A stretch of 64,000 nt of DNA from Pogonophryne albipinna (lineage: Eukaryota > Chordata > Actinopteri > Perciformes > Artedidraconidae), in contig CM053246.1 in assembly GCA_028583405.1 (NCBI GenBank), positions 7,292,105 to 7,356,104 of the forward strand, written 5' to 3'. Below, one piece after another: positions 44,973 to 54,748 of the stretch. Position 1 is the first letter of the stretch. Every line of letters starts with the position of its first letter. The notes under the pieces are model-generated. The model did not search any database, was not told the DNA's origin, and saw only the letters and a list, made by a program, of their open reading frames with translations. The position numbers were made by a program, and so were the translations under genes.

Positions 44973-45144
44973 TTGCTGTTATATGTTTCGTTTTTTAAGC
45001 TGCAGCACGTTACTCCTGATGTAAGTGTTTGGGCCGTTGTAGCGCGATTGCACCTGCCGGCCACCGTAGTTTCCTAATTTACAACCTCCTTTAGTAACAG
45101 GCAGATACAAGAAGAGGAGCGAAAATTGTGTAAGAACTACTCAG

Positions 45145-45172
<28 letters not shown>
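44973..45172. other. Spacer ending in (TA)n
   Basis: About 200 bases with no recognisable gene. A (TA)n tract at 45143-45172 forms the target of the next LTR element. Confidence 0.6.
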
Positions 45173-45175
<3 letters not shown>

Positions 45176-45408
45176 AGTGCCGAGAGATAGGAGTCGGAGG
45201 CGGTGCATCGAAGGTGCAAAAGGTAACTTTATTGAGGAGCAGAAAAGCACATGTTGCTGGCTTGCAGTCCAAGTAGAGAAGAGGAAGAGAAAGGAAGGAG
45301 GACACAGTATATACCCCGGAGGTACAGTAAGCATAAGTGTCCGTGCGGAACAATACCCCCAACCTGTAGTTCCATGAGTGAATTATGTATTAATAAGTGA
45401 TCACTACA
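45173..45408 (-). repeat. 3' LTR of the compact element
   Basis: It contains on the minus strand an AATAAAG polyadenylation signal (about 45228) and the CCGCCTCCGACTCC block near the end, shared with the gypsy LTR at 47200. Confidence 0.92.
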
Positions 45409-45479
45409 CAAGCCCCCCCAGAATTCAAACATGGCACAATCCTCGCGTCCGGGAGGAAGCACCACAGGGTCCGAGGAGG

Positions 45480-46110
45480 GTGGGGTTGCAGGTGAGGGCC
45501 GGGCCATGGAACGGGCCGTCGTAAGGGGGCCGCAGGGGGGCCTCAGTAGGTGTTGAGGCGAGCGGAGAACACATCCACCAGCCGTAGAAAGCTGGGTCGC
45601 CGAGCCGCGACGTGGGGACAGGCATGAATATCCCGGTGGTCCCCAGCAGGGAGAAGCGCAGCCCGGCCGCAGGCAAACGCGCAGCGGCGGTGGGCACGAA
45701 GTCCTCGGGAGGAATGAGCGGTGTCCCCGGGAGGCAGGAGCAGTCTCCCCGGGAGGAAGGAGCCGTGGACAGAGGAGAGGCCAGACAGGGTCGCGAAGCG
45801 TGCTACCCATGGGTCGATGAAAGCATGGGCGACGTCCAAAACTGTCGAGGCGAGACGGGGTCCAGAAGTGCGCCACCCAGACGCCGATGAAAACGTGGGC
45901 GACGTCCGGAACCGCCGTCGAGGTGGTGAAAAAGCGAGTGTGTCCACACGAGGTCAACCGGCTGATCGAACCTTTTCTCAGGCACCGGAAAAATCTCAAA
46001 AGGGTCGTCCTGTCCACTATCAAAAACAGGTAGGTGAAATTGTGAGAGGATCCACACGAGGTCAACCAGGCATGTTCGAACCTCCTCTCCGGCACCACCA
46101 AAAAAGTATT
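45480..46110 (-). pseudogene. Tandemly repeated integrase-like fragments
   Basis: On the minus strand, FLIVDRTT (about 46010-46040) resembles the gypsy integrase core segment LLTMVDRTT. It is followed by two or three units with the pattern DVAH-FI-WVA-F-TPS: DVAHVFIGVWVAHFWTPS and, in a neighbouring frame, DVAHAFIDPWVARFATLS. In the gypsy at 53750-53800 the matching text is DIARALIVTWVCRFGTPSD. So a short integrase piece of about 30 codons was multiplied in tandem and then drifted. No catalytic triad is possible. Confidence 0.6.
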
Positions 46111-46139
46111 AACAGTCAGATGTTAACACATGGAAGCAG

Positions 46140-46320
46140 CCAGCCGTTAGCTGCTAGCCGTTAGTTGTCAGTCGTCGTTAGCTGTTAGCCGTTGTTAGCC
46201 GTTAGCTGGCGTTGTTAGCTGTTGTTAGCCGTTAGCTGGCGTTGTTAGCCATCGCGGTTAGCTGTTAGCCGGTATCGACGGCCGCTAGCCGTAAACCGGT
46301 AGCCGTTAGTCGACGTCGTC
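46140..46320. repeat. GTTAGC minisatellite
   Basis: More than ten copies of GTTAGC or TTAGCCG in variable spacing (for example GTTAGCTGTTAGCCGTTGTT). The array lies between the gag and integrase-like parts of the compact LTR element and looks like a local expansion. Confidence 0.8.
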
Positions 46321-46738
46321 GGCCCCGGAGCCTCTGCTAGGCGGCGTATAGTGACCAGCACCTCAGGGGTAAATTGCCGGGCGGCCAGGAAGAACCGGTC
46401 AGCTTCTTCGGCTAAAGCGCGGGGCTCAACACTAGCCGTGTTAGCTAGCGCAGCCTGGACATGCAGCCGCATGTCCCGAAGAAACAGTTCCATAAAAAAG
46501 AAGTCGGGTTCTTCCGTACCTAGCAGGTCGTGTATCGTTTCCATGTGGCCGGAAGGTTTGCTGCCTCCCAGTGCCGAAACGATGCGGGAATGGCGAGTGA
46601 CGTCCTCAGCCATTCCGTGGGGGGCGCACCGAGCCTCAGTCCGTGTGCACGTGGCAGCCACGGACGTCTCCAAAAATCTCCAGCAATTTGCGAAAAACAG
46701 CCTCTCTAGCCATGTTCGGTCCAGTCTCGGAAACTTCT
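46245..46738 (-). pseudogene. gag remnant of the compact LTR element
   Basis: The start MAREAVFRKLLEIFGDV (ATG at 46713) resembles the gypsy gag start MASRDVFVKLPEFW. After about 25 codons it stops. A second open frame (46245-46673) contains FFFMELFLRDMRLHVQAALA and EPRALAEEADRFFLAARQ, clearly like the gypsy gag text EPRALAEEADLFFLATQQ near 51460-51510. The middle of gag, the protease and RT are missing. Gag forms the particle that packages element RNA; this fragment is unlikely to do so. Confidence 0.8.
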
Positions 46739-46763
46739 GCGAGACTTAAGTCAGGGTCACCAG

Positions 46764-46999
46764 TGTAGTGCCGAGAGATAGGAGTCGGAGGCGGTGCATC
46801 GAAGGTGCAAAAGGTAACTTTATTGAGGAGCAGAAAAGCACATGTTGCTGGCTTGCAGTCTGAGTAGAGAAGAGGAAGAGAAAGGAAGGAGGACACAGTA
46901 TATATCCCGGAGGTACAGTAAGCATAAGTGTCCGTGCGGAACAATACCCCCAACCTGTAGTTCCATGAGTGAATTATGTATTAATAAGTGATCACTACA
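46764..46999 (-). repeat. 5' LTR of the compact element
   Basis: The partner of 45173-45408. Differences seen: GTCTGAGT versus GTCCAAGT and TATATCCC versus TATACCCC. Confidence 0.92.
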
Positions 47000-47004
47000 A
47001 TATA

Positions 47005-47226
47005 ATGTATAGCTTGTGGTGCCACGTGATAGGACATAATTCACCGTGTGTTTGTGTGTGTTGCAACCCGGACCCGTTAGTGAGGGCACCGGGGTTGTTG
47101 TTCATTCATGCTAGCTTTACATACAGCAACAAGCTAATGTCTTACCTGTCTGAATGTTTCGTGTTAATAAAGTGTGGAGTTCCATACTGAACACACCGCC
47201 TCCGACTCCCATTCATCGGCTCTACA
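47005..47226 (+). repeat. 5' LTR (partial) of the gypsy element
   Basis: The LTR ends in CTACA at 47226. An AATAAAG signal lies at 47167. The start is unclear because the compact LTR element was inserted at about 47000; no TG start was identified. Confidence 0.65.
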
Positions 47227-47269
47227 CTGGTGACCCCGACGTTTTCGAGAACGTTTCTGAAGACTCAAT

Positions 47270-47409
47270 GAACATGGCTAGTCGCGATGTTTTTGTAAAG
47301 CTGCCGGAGTTTTGGGAGCATGCCGCTGCGGCGTGGTTTGCACACGTGGAGGCGCACTTCGCCTGCCGTCAAGTGCGTGATGGGGATTTGAAATACTACC
47401 ACGTGGCAG
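47270..47409 (+). pseudogene. gypsy gag N-terminus
   Basis: The frame starts MNMASRDVFVKLPEFWEHAA and continues AAWFAHVEAHFACRQVRDGD and LKYYHVA, the typical gag start of fish gypsy elements. It breaks off at about 47409, where the GC-rich insert begins. Gag resumes at 51268; about 40 residues between the two parts are absent, more than a clean insertion would explain. Confidence 0.8.
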
Positions 47410-47863
47410 AGTCCTGCACGGGTCTGATTTTCAAGACCCGCTCCCGCCCCGCACCCGCGTCGTGCAATACCGAACCCGCCCCGCTACCCGCACATATTGC
47501 CAATTAGTTCCGCAACCCGACCCGACCCGTCGGCACAAGATCCGCAACCCGACCCCGCCTATATATGAGCAGTGAAAACGTGCAATTGTTAACACACGCA
47601 GGTGCATATTTGTCTCAAAGCGTGGGATGTTGGTTATTTTCTCATCTAGGAACCAAAAGCCTCCAGACGTTGGGTTTCGCTCTTGAGGAAGTGTTATTGA
47701 AAATGCTGTATTCTCCGCTGAGAGCTTCACCTCAGCCATTTCCAATGCAGCAGCAGATTGATGCGCTGCAGAGGTTATGATTATGCGCGGTCCCGCGGGG
47801 GAGAGGTCTGAGGATTTAAACATTAAATTATTATTATTTTAATTTAGATATTATGCAACACCC

Positions 47864-50800
47864 CTCTCTGAAGAACCAGCACCTTACCGTGGTAGAGAGG
47901 TTTGTGTGCCCTGATGAACCTGGGGGCTGTGTTGTCTGGAACCTTGTGTTCCTGGTAGGGTCTCCCATGGCAAATTGGTCTCAGGCAAGGGGCCAGACTA
48001 AGATTGGTTCAAAAGACCTCATGAAAAAAACAAAAACAAGAAGTGAGGATACCCGGCCCGGAGGAAGCCCGGGGTCCCTTTCTGGAGCCAGGCCCAGAAG
48101 GAGGACTCGACGGCGAGCGTCTGGTGGCCGGGCTTGCCACGGAGCCCGGCCGGGCCCAGCCCGAAAAGGCAACGTGGGCAACACCTCCGCTTCTCCGTCC
48201 CGCGGGCCCACCACCTACGGGAAACAGCGATGGGGTCGGGTGCGCTGCCAGAAGGGTGGCAGTGAAAGCGGAGGGTCTCGACGGACCAGACCCGGGCGAC
48301 AGAAGCTGGCTTTGGGGACGTGGAACGTCACCTCTCTGGGGGGGAAGGAGCCGGAGCTTGTGCGGGAGGTGGAGCGTTACCAGTTGGATCTGGTTGGGCT
48401 CACCTCTACGCACAGCGTCGGCTCTGGAACCTTACTTCTGGATAGGGGTTGGACTCTATTCTTCTCCGGAGTTGCTCAAGGTGTGAGGCGCCGGGCGGGT
48501 GTGGGGATACTCACAAGTCCCCGGTTGGGTGCTTCGTTGTTGGAGTTTACCCCAGTGGACGAGAGGGTCGCCTCCCTACGCCTGCGGGTTATGGGGGGGA
48601 AAACTCTGACTGTTGTGTGTGCTTATGCACCCAACAGCAGTTCAGAGTATACGGCCTTCTTGGAGACCCTGGAAAGAGTCCTGTATGGGGCTCCTGAAGG
48701 GGACTCTTTAATCTTGCTGGGAGACTTCAACGCACATGTGGGCAATGATGGAGACACTTGGAGGGGCGTGATTGGGAGGAACGGCCCCCCTGATCTGAAC
48801 CGGAGTGGTGGTTTGTTACTGGACTTCTGTGCTAGTCATGGATTGGCCATAACAAACACCATATTCGAACATAAGGATGCTCATAAGTGTACGTGGTACC
48901 AGAGCACCCTAGGCAGAAGGTCCATGATCGATTTCGTTATCGTATCATCGGACCTGAGGCCGTATGTTTTGGACACTCGGGTAAAGAGAGGGGCGGAGTT
49001 GTCAACTGATCACCATCTGGTGGTGAGTTGGGTCGAGTGGCGGGGGAAGCCTCTGGATAGACCTGGTAAGCCCAAACGTGTAGTTCGGGTGAACTGGGAA
49101 CGTCTGGAGGAGGCCCAAGTTCAGGAGGCCTTCAACTCACACCTCCGGCGGAGCTTTTCAGGCATTCCTGTGGAGGTTGGGGACATTGAACCAGAGTGGT
49201 CGGTGTTCAAAGCCTCTATTGCCGAAGCCGCGGCGGGGAGCTGTGGTCTCAAGGTCCTAGGTGCTTCAAGGGGCGGTAACCCTCGAACCTCCTGGTGGAC
49301 ACCGGTGGTCAGGGAAGCCGTCCGACTGAAGAAGGAGGCCTTCAGGGATTTGTTATCCCGGGGGACTCCCGAGGCAGTTGCAAGGTACCGACAGGCCCGA
49401 AGGGCAGCAGCCTCATCCGTGGCCGAGGCAAAGCAGCGGGTGTGGGAGAAGTTCGGAGAGGACATGGAGAAGGACTTTCGGGCGGCACCAAAGTTGTTCT
49501 GGAAAACTCTCCGACACCTCAGGAGGGGGAAGCAGGGAACCATCCAAGCTGTGTACAGTAAGGATGGGACGTTGTTGACCTCAACTGATGGAGTGTTGGG
49601 GCGTTGGAAGGAACACTTTGAGGAACTCCTGAACCCGACAACTCCGCCCTCTATGTTAGAGGCAGAGCTGGAGTATGACGGGGGATCGGCGCCAATCTCC
49701 CGGGGGGAGGTCACTGAGGTTGTTAAACAACTCCACAGTGGCAAAGCCCCGGGGGTGGATGAGATCCGCCCAGAAATGCTGAAGGCTCTGGGTGTTGAGG
49801 GACTGTCATGGTTGACACGTCTCATCAACATTGCGTGGAAGTCGGAAACAGTACCGAAGGAGTGGCAGACCGGGGTGGTGGTTCCCATTTTTAAAAAGGG
49901 GGATCAGAGGGTGTGTGCCAATTACAGAGGCATCACACTACTCAGCCTCCCCGGGAAAGTTTACTCTAAGGTACTCGAAAGGAGGGTCAGGCCGATTGTC
50001 GAACCTCAGATTGAGGAGGAACAATGCGGATTCCGTCCTGGTCGTGGAACGACGGATCAGCTTTTTACTCTCGCAAGGATCCTGGAGGGGGCCTGGGAGT
50101 ACGCTTATCCGGTCTACATGTGTTTTGTGGACTTGGAGAAGGCGTATGACCGGGTTCCCAGGGAGTTACTGTGGGAGGTGCTGCGGGAGTATGGGGTGAG
50201 GGGGTCTCTACTCAGGGCCATCCAATCTCTGTACTCCCAAAGCGAGAGCTGTGTCCGGGTCCTCGGCAGTAAGTCGGACCCATTTCCGGTGAGGGTTGGC
50301 CTCCGCCAGGGCTGCGCTTTGTCACCAATCCTGTTTGTAATATACATGGATCGGATTTCGAGGCGTAGTCATGGGGGAGGGGGTCTGCAGTTCGGTGGAC
50401 TAAGGATTGCACCACTGCTTTTTGCAGATGATGTGGTTCTGATGGCTTCATCGGTCTGCGACCTTCAGCACTCACTGGATCGGTTCGCAACCGAGTGTGA
50501 AGCGGCTGGGATGAGGATCAGCACCTCCAAATCTGAGGCCATGGTTCTCAGCAGGAAACCGATGGACTGTCCACTCCAAGTAGGGAATGAGTCTTACCGC
50601 ACCGTTGTGACGAAAAGGGAGCTGAGCCGGAAGGCAAAGCTCTCTGTCTACCGGGCCATTTTCGTTCCTACCCTCACCTATGGTCATGAAGGATGGGTCA
50701 TGACCGAAAGAACGAGATCGCGGATACAAGCGGCCGAGATGGGTTTTCTCCGCAGGGTGGCTGGTGTCTCCCTTAGGGATAAGGTGAGAAGTTCGGTCAT

Positions 50801-51121
50801 CAGGGAGGGACTCGGAGTTGAGCCGCTCCTCCTTCGCGTCGAAAGGAGTCAGTTGAGGTGGTTCGGGCACCTAGTTAGGATGCCACCTGGGCGCCTCCCT
50901 AGGGAGGTGTTCCAGGCACGTCCAGCTGGGAAGAGACCAAGGGGTAGACCTAGGACCAGGTGGAGGGATTATATCTCTTCGCTGGCCTGGGAGCGCCTTG
51001 GGATCCCCCAGTCAGAGCTGGTTGATGTCGCCAGGGAAAAGGAAGTTTGGGGCTCTCTGCTGGAACTGCTACCCCCGCGACCCGACCACGGATAAGCGGA
51101 AGAAGATGGATGGATGGATGG
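47864..51121 (+). mobile_element. Full-length LINE with 14-base target duplication
   Basis: ATTATGCAACACCC flanks the element perfectly (47850-47863 and 51122-51135). It starts CTCTCTGAAGAACCAGCACC and ends in a (GGAT)n tail (51107-51121). The 3258-base length, 5' end and tail match a common fish LINE with endonuclease and RT as I remember it; I do not assign a clade. Nearly the whole element is one open frame. Confidence 0.95.
47973..51095 (+). CDS. LINE polyprotein: APE endonuclease and reverse transcriptase
   Basis: The frame is open from 47853, but its first ATG lies in flanking DNA; the first ATG inside the element is at about 47969-47973. After a basic, proline-rich N-terminus comes the endonuclease ([39 protein letters not shown]), which nicks target DNA. 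The RT follows: [55 protein letters not shown] (motif A), [19 protein letters not shown] (motif B) and [13 protein letters not shown] (FADD, about 50420). The C-terminus holds [19 protein letters not shown] and [20 protein letters not shown]. Just after RT, near 50583-50605, VGNESYR is joined to TVVTKRELS; about 45 residues with a KYLG-type motif present in relatives (recalled) are missing in frame. So the frame is open but the enzyme is probably defective. Confidence 0.9.
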   Translation, partial: NWSQARGQTKIGSKDLMKKTKTRSEDTRPGGSPGSLSGARPRRRTRRRASGGRACHGARPGPARKGNVGNTSASPSRGPTTYGKQRWGRVRCQKGGSESGGSRRTRPGRQKLALGTWNVTSLGGKEPELVREVERYQLDLVGLTSTHSVGSGTLLLDRGWTLFFSGVAQGVRRRAGVGILTSPRLGASLLEFTPVDERVASLRLRVMGGKTLTVVCAYAPNSSSEYTAFLETLERVLYGAPEGDSLILLGDFNAHVGNDGDTWRGVIGRNGPPDLNRSGGLLLDFCASHGLAITNTIFEHKDAHKCTWYQSTLGRRSMIDFVIVSSDLRPYVLDTRVKRGAELSTDHHLVVSWVEWRGKPLDRPGKPKRVVRVNWERLEEAQVQEAFNSHLRRSFSGIPVEVGDIEPEWSVFKASIAEAAAGSCGLKVLGASRGGNPRTSWWTPVVREAVRLKKEAFRDLLSRGTPEAVARYRQARRAAASSVAEAKQRVWEKFGEDMEKDFRAAPKLFWKTLRHLRRGKQGTIQAVYSKDGTLLTSTDGVLGRWKEHFEELLNPTTPPSMLEAELEYDGGSAPISRGEVTEVVKQLHSGKAPGVDEIRPEMLKALGVEGLSWLTRLINIAWKSETVPKEWQTGVVVPIFKKGDQRVCANYRGITLLSLPGKVYSKVLERRVRPIVEPQIEEEQCGFRPGRGTTDQLFTLARILEGAWEYAYPVYMCFVDLEKAYDRVPRELLWEVLREYGVRGSLLRAIQSLYSQSESCVRVLGSKSDPFPVRVGLRQGCALSPILFVIYMDRISRRSHGGGGLQFGGLRIAPLLFADDVVLMASSVCDLQHSLDRFATECEAAGMRISTSKSEAMVLSRKPMDCPLQVGNESYRTVVTKRELSRKAKLSVYRAIFVPTLTYGHEGWVMTERTRSRIQAAEMGFLRRVAGVSLRDKVRSSVIREGLGVEPLLLRVERSQLRWFGHLVRMPPGRLPREVFQARPAGKRPRGRPRTRWRDYISSLAWERLGIPQSELVDVAREKEVWGSLLELLPPRPDHG

Positions 51122-51268
51122 ATTATGCAACACCCGCGACCCGACCCGCATCTTCTTTGTTTTACCCAGACCCGAACCCGGAAATAAGCGTTTGAAAAAA
51201 TACCACCCGCGAATCACCTTTTTTGCGGGTCACCCGTCGGGTACCCGCGGGTACCCGCGATTAAGGCC

Positions 51269-51620
51269 CTTCTCCTTACGACATTTAGCTTATCTGCTAA
51301 GGAGAGGGCCCGCCAGATTCTTGAAATTCAAGGCCTAGAGGATAGCAAGCCATCTCAGCTCATGGAGAAGATGCTAAATCTGATAGGAGAGGAAGATCCC
51401 CGGATTTTATTCATGGTGACATTCCTACGGCACTTGCCAACACGTCCATTACAGAGCCCCGTGCATTGGCTGAAGAAGCCGACCTTTTTTTCTTGGCTAC
51501 CCAGCAGCCCGGTGCAGAGGCGCTGGCTGTGACACTCAGAGCCCCCGCAACAGTCAAGAAGGCTTGGGGAAGACTGGACACGACAGTAGCAAGCCGGCGT
51601 GGAGACACAGGAGAGTGTTT
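51269..51620 (+). pseudogene. gypsy gag C-terminal part
   Basis: Readable blocks are LLTTFSLSAKERARQILEIQ, PSQLMEKMLNLIGEEDPRIL and, after a frameshift near 51420-51440, EPRALAEEADLFFLATQQ. The nucleocapsid zinc knuckle is not visible. The block is homologous to the gag remnant of the compact LTR element. Confidence 0.8.
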
Positions 51621-52060
51621 TTAGTTTTTTTCGCTCCCTGCAGCTACAAGCCTCCGGGAAACGGAGGAGCCAGCGCTCGGTAGTGGCCCCGAGCGTTGGC
51701 GGGACGAGCAGGCTTCTATTCGTCAGCGACAGAGTCTCGGGAAGTTTGTTTTTGTGTGACACGGGAGCTCAACGGAGTGTAGTTCCTGCTTCAAGGGAAG
51801 ACGTCGCTCATGGGGGACATGGACCGCGGTTGACGACGGCTAATGGCGGCCCCATTCGCACATACGGCGTGAGGCCTATGTGTTTGTGCATTGGAGGACA
51901 ACGTTTCAACTGGGATTTTGTGACGGCAGACATTTATTTTCCCCTCCTCTGGGCGGATTTTTTATGTGCTCACAGACTCCTTGTGGACGTTAAAAATAAA
52001 CGCTTGGTTGATGCCTTGACGTTTTCCTCCCTCGTTTGTACACTTGGCAAGGCAGCTTGA
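51621..52060 (+). pseudogene. gypsy aspartic protease
   Basis: The frame shows RLLFVSDRVSGSLFLCDTGA with QRSVVPAS, the retropepsin active site D-T-G (about 51757), then NWDFVTADIYFPLLWADFL in the position of the usual hydrophobic-x-G-x-DFL motif. The frame is open to 52060. In a live element it cuts the polyprotein. Confidence 0.8.
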
Positions 52061-52810
52061 CATTTTTCTCAGGCTGTTGGCTGACTTTCCGGACTTGACG
52101 CCGCCCACCTTCGCCGCGCTCACCACCAAGCATGGGGTGGAGCACCACGTCACCACCGAAGGTCCCCCAGTCTACGCCAGGGCCCGGCAGTTGAACCCTT
52201 CTAAGCTTGCAGTAGCGAGGGCGGAGTTTTCAACCATGGAACGCCTGGGTATCGTCCGTCGTTCTGACAGTCCTTGGGCCTCACCTCTACACGTCGTTCC
52301 CAAGCCGAACGGCGGTTGGCGCCCGTGTGGGGATTACCGCCGCCTCAACGACGCCACAACACCTGACCGCTACCCGGTGCCGCACATTCAAGACTTTTCG
52401 GCACATCTGGCCGGTACGTCGGTGTTTTCGAAAGTGGACCTGGTGCGTGGTTACCACCAGGTGCCCATGCATCCCCTGGACGTCCATAAGACAGCAGTGA
52501 TAACGCCTTTTGGACTCTTCGAGTTCCTGCGGATGCCTTTTGGGCTCAAGAACGCCGCTCAAACGTTCCAGCGCCTGATGGATTTGGTGCTGCGGGACCT
52601 GGGTGTTTGATATTGACTTCCTCGGACACCGCATCACCAAGGGCGGTGCAGCACCCCTGCCAGCGAAGGTGGAGGCTGTTGCGGCTTTTCCTCGCCCGCT
52701 CACAGCCCGGTCACTCCGTGAGTTTCTGGGGATGGTGACTTTCTACCACCGTTTCATCGCCCGGGCCGCTCACATTATGCGGCCGCTGTATGAGGCTTTG
52801 AAGGGTACGA
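52044..52810 (+). pseudogene. gypsy reverse transcriptase lacking the YxDD segment
   Basis: Well-preserved motifs: SDSPWASPLHVVPKPNGGWR, CGDYRRLNDATTPDRYPVP, FSKVDLVRGYHQVPMH (first catalytic Asp), TPFGLFEFLRMPFGLKNAAQ and TFQRLMDLVLRDL. At 52605-52615 the reading goes straight to FDIDFLGHRIT and then to PRPLTARSLREFLGMVTFYH. The segment of about 50 residues that carries the catalytic Y-x-D-D is deleted, with a frameshift and stop at the join. RT activity is therefore impossible. Confidence 0.9.
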
Positions 52811-53300
52811 CCCCGTCCAGGCGATCGACTGGACGGCAGAAGCTGAGTCTGCTTTCACGGAGGTCAAGACTGCGTTGGCTCAGCCTGTTGGCGCACCCAT
52901 CATCCACGGCTCCCATCTCCATTACCACAGACGCATCGGACTACGCCGTTGGTGCAGTGCACGAACAGTGGGTGGAGGGCGCTTGGCAGTCTTTTTCAGC
53001 CGCCAGCTGACGCCCAGAGAACGCAAGTACAACGCTTTTGACCGAGAGCTCCTTGGACTTTATTTGGCTGTGCGGCACTTCCGTTTTTTGCTGGAAGGCC
53101 GTGAGTTTACGGCGTTTGTTGACCACAAGCCGCTCACGTTCGCCATGTCTAAAGTGGCGGAGCCTTGGTCGGCATGTCAGCAGCGGCAGCTTTCCTACAT
53201 CTCGGAGTTCACCACAGACATTAAGCACGTGGCTGGCAAGTCGAACCTGATGGCAGATTGCCTCTCCAGAGTCGGACCAGGTCACAGACCCCGGCGTCCA
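52811..53300 (+). pseudogene. gypsy RNase H
   Basis: Frames change near 52815 and 52990. Readable parts are ITTDASDYAVGAV (active-site Asp), FFSRQLTPRERKYNAFDREL, YLAVRHFRFLLEGREFTAFV and DHKPLTFAM, ending in HVAGKSNLMADCLSRV. Two frameshifts break it. Confidence 0.85.
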
Positions 53301-53310
53301 GGCTCTGAAG

Positions 53311-54470
53311 GTGGAGGGCGCGGGGTTGCGCTTGGAGGACGTGGTGTTCGGCGACGCGGGCGTTACCCTCCTGTGTTACGCTTCCACGGGCCTGTCGCGG
53401 CCAGTCGTTCCCGCCAGCTGGAGGCGCTCTGTGTTCGAGGCGGTTCACGGCCTGTCACACCCCGGCGTTAAGCCTTTGGTGCGCTTGGTGGCCGCGAAGT
53501 TCGTCTGGCATGGGCTGAAAAAGGACGTGAGGACTTGGGCTGGTGGGTGCGTGGCTTGTCAGCGCGCTAAGGTGCACCGTCACACGAAGGCCCCTTTGGA
53601 GCGTTTCCTGGAGCCTGAGAGGAGGTATGACCACGTCAACATCGACCTGGTTGGTCCATTACCCTCCTCTCAAGGTTTTTCCTACCTCCTCACCATGGTG
53701 GACAGGACGACCCGTTGGCCAGAGGCGGTTCCTCTCGTGTCAACATCAGCCGCAGACATTGCCCGAGCTTTAATTGTGACGTGGGTGTGTCGTTTTGGCA
53801 CCCCGTCAGACATTTCCTCACAGGACAGGGGCTCACAGTTCACATCCGAGCTCTGGAACGCCGTGGCGAGTGGTTTGGGGGTTAAGCTGCTCAGGACTAC
53901 CGCTTATCACCCTCAGGCTAACGGCCTCTGTGAGCGGTTCCATCGCTCCATGAAGGCGGCCCTCAAGGCCGGCGGCCCTCAAGGCCGGTAATTGGGTCGA
54001 CAAGCTGCCTTGGGTGATGCTGGGCCTGAGGACCGCGCCTAAGGAGGATCTGCAGTGCTCCACGGCGTAGTTGGTGTACGGTCAGCCGCTAAGGGTTCCG
54101 GGGGATTTCCTCCCCAACGCATCGGCTCCCTGGTCGGCAACGGCCCAGCGGGCTTTCCTGCAGGACGCCGATGAGGCCTTTGCTCCGATCCCCACTGCTC
54201 GGCACGGTACTCAGGTGTCCCGGGTTCCCGTGGAGCTCCGCTCGGCGGGGCATGTGTTTATCTGGCACGACGCGCACAGGGAACCCCTACAGCCCCCTTA
54301 TGGCCTGATGGGCCTTTCCGGGTTCTGGAGCACGGGGACAAACACCTTGTGGTCGACCTGGGTGGTAAGCCCGAGCACGTCTCGGTGGACCGGATGAAGG
54401 CTGCTCACCTGGACTTAGACCAGCCGGTGGTGCTGGCTCGACCTCCGCGTCGGGGCCGCCCTCCGGCCTC
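53311..54470 (+). pseudogene. gypsy integrase and C-terminal region
   Basis: An H-x-H plus C-x2-C zinc-binding part (HGLSHPGVKPLVRL, GGCVACQRAK) is followed by the D,D-35-E core: HVNIDLVGPLPSS (first D), ISSQDRGSQFTSELW (second D) and ANGLCERFHRSMKAALKAG (E). A tandem repeat of GGCCCTCAAGGCCGG at about 53960-53985 causes a frameshift. The rest reads MVYGQPLRVPGDFL and VSVDRMKAAHLDLDQP, a chromodomain-side tail. All three catalytic residues are present, but frameshifts and a stop break the frame. Confidence 0.85.
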
Positions 54471-54560
54471 GACCCCTGTCTCGGAATCGGGGCCTACGGT
54501 TCCGGTCCCAACTCTTCCGGGGGCCGCACAGGCGGACGTCGCTTTTCCGACTCGCGGGCA

Positions 54561-54748
54561 TATGATTTTCATGGGAGGGCACACAAAACCGTCACGTGCT
54601 GCGGGCCTGCGGCACAATATATATCAAACAGCAAGGCCAACGGCATTGCGTAAAGACGCACACTTATCGCAAATACATACACAAATAAAGGGCAACATAG
54701 AAACCACTTTTGAAACATTGTGTGCGTGGCAGCACCCACACTGGTAAA
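54561..54748 (-). other. Junction between gypsy and hAT sequence
   Basis: No gene. The gypsy reading ends near 54560 (CCGACTCGCGGGC), and AT-richer sequence follows. It may be the 3' end of the hAT element, or debris; no inverted repeat was established. Confidence 0.4.

Larger units (their letters stand above)
45173..46999 (-). mobile_element. Compact gypsy-related LTR retrotransposon
   Basis: LTRs of 236 bases at 45173-45408 and 46764-46999 begin TGTAGTG and end CACTACA and differ at about three positions. ATAT flanks both sides (45169-45172, 47000-47003), weak evidence because the site is (TA)n. On the minus strand the primer-binding site follows the 5' LTR (46751-46762) and a purine tract (CTGGGGGGGCTTG) precedes the 3' LTR at 45409-45422. 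The interior of about 1.36 kb holds only gag remnants and integrase-like pieces. It must depend on a full-length relative; the gypsy element to its right is one candidate. Near-identical LTRs show a recent insertion. Confidence 0.92.
47410..51268. mobile_element. GC-rich insert of ACCCGCGACCC type, holding a LINE
   Basis: The flanks 47410-47863 and 51136-51268 are full of CCCGACCCG, CGGGTACCCGCGGGTACCCG and similar motifs, as in known fish DNA-transposon ends. Boundaries and duplication could not be fixed because gag is also deleted here. The interior between the GC-rich ends (47560-47850) is non-coding. The LINE was inserted into this element, giving a three-level nest. Confidence 0.6.
47005..54560 (+). 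mobile_element. Ty3/gypsy retrotransposon, interrupted and decayed
   Basis: The 5' LTR end is followed by gag, then an insert of about 3.9 kb (47410-51268), then gag end, protease, RT with internal deletion, RNase H and integrase. No 3' LTR is found; the element ends near 54560, where hAT sequence begins. The primer-binding site TGGTGACCCCGACG is at 47228-47241. Frameshifts and stops are frequent, so it is inactive. LTR end, primer-binding site and gag show kinship with the compact element at 45173-46999. Confidence 0.88.

Noticed and set aside
45229..46101. A 290-codon minus-strand gene
   Set aside because: It has no start context or domain of its own; it strings together integrase-like scraps, repeats and part of the LTR.
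49121..49888. A 255-codon antisense gene in the LINE
   Set aside because: It is complementary to the endonuclease/RT frame, which has clear motifs.
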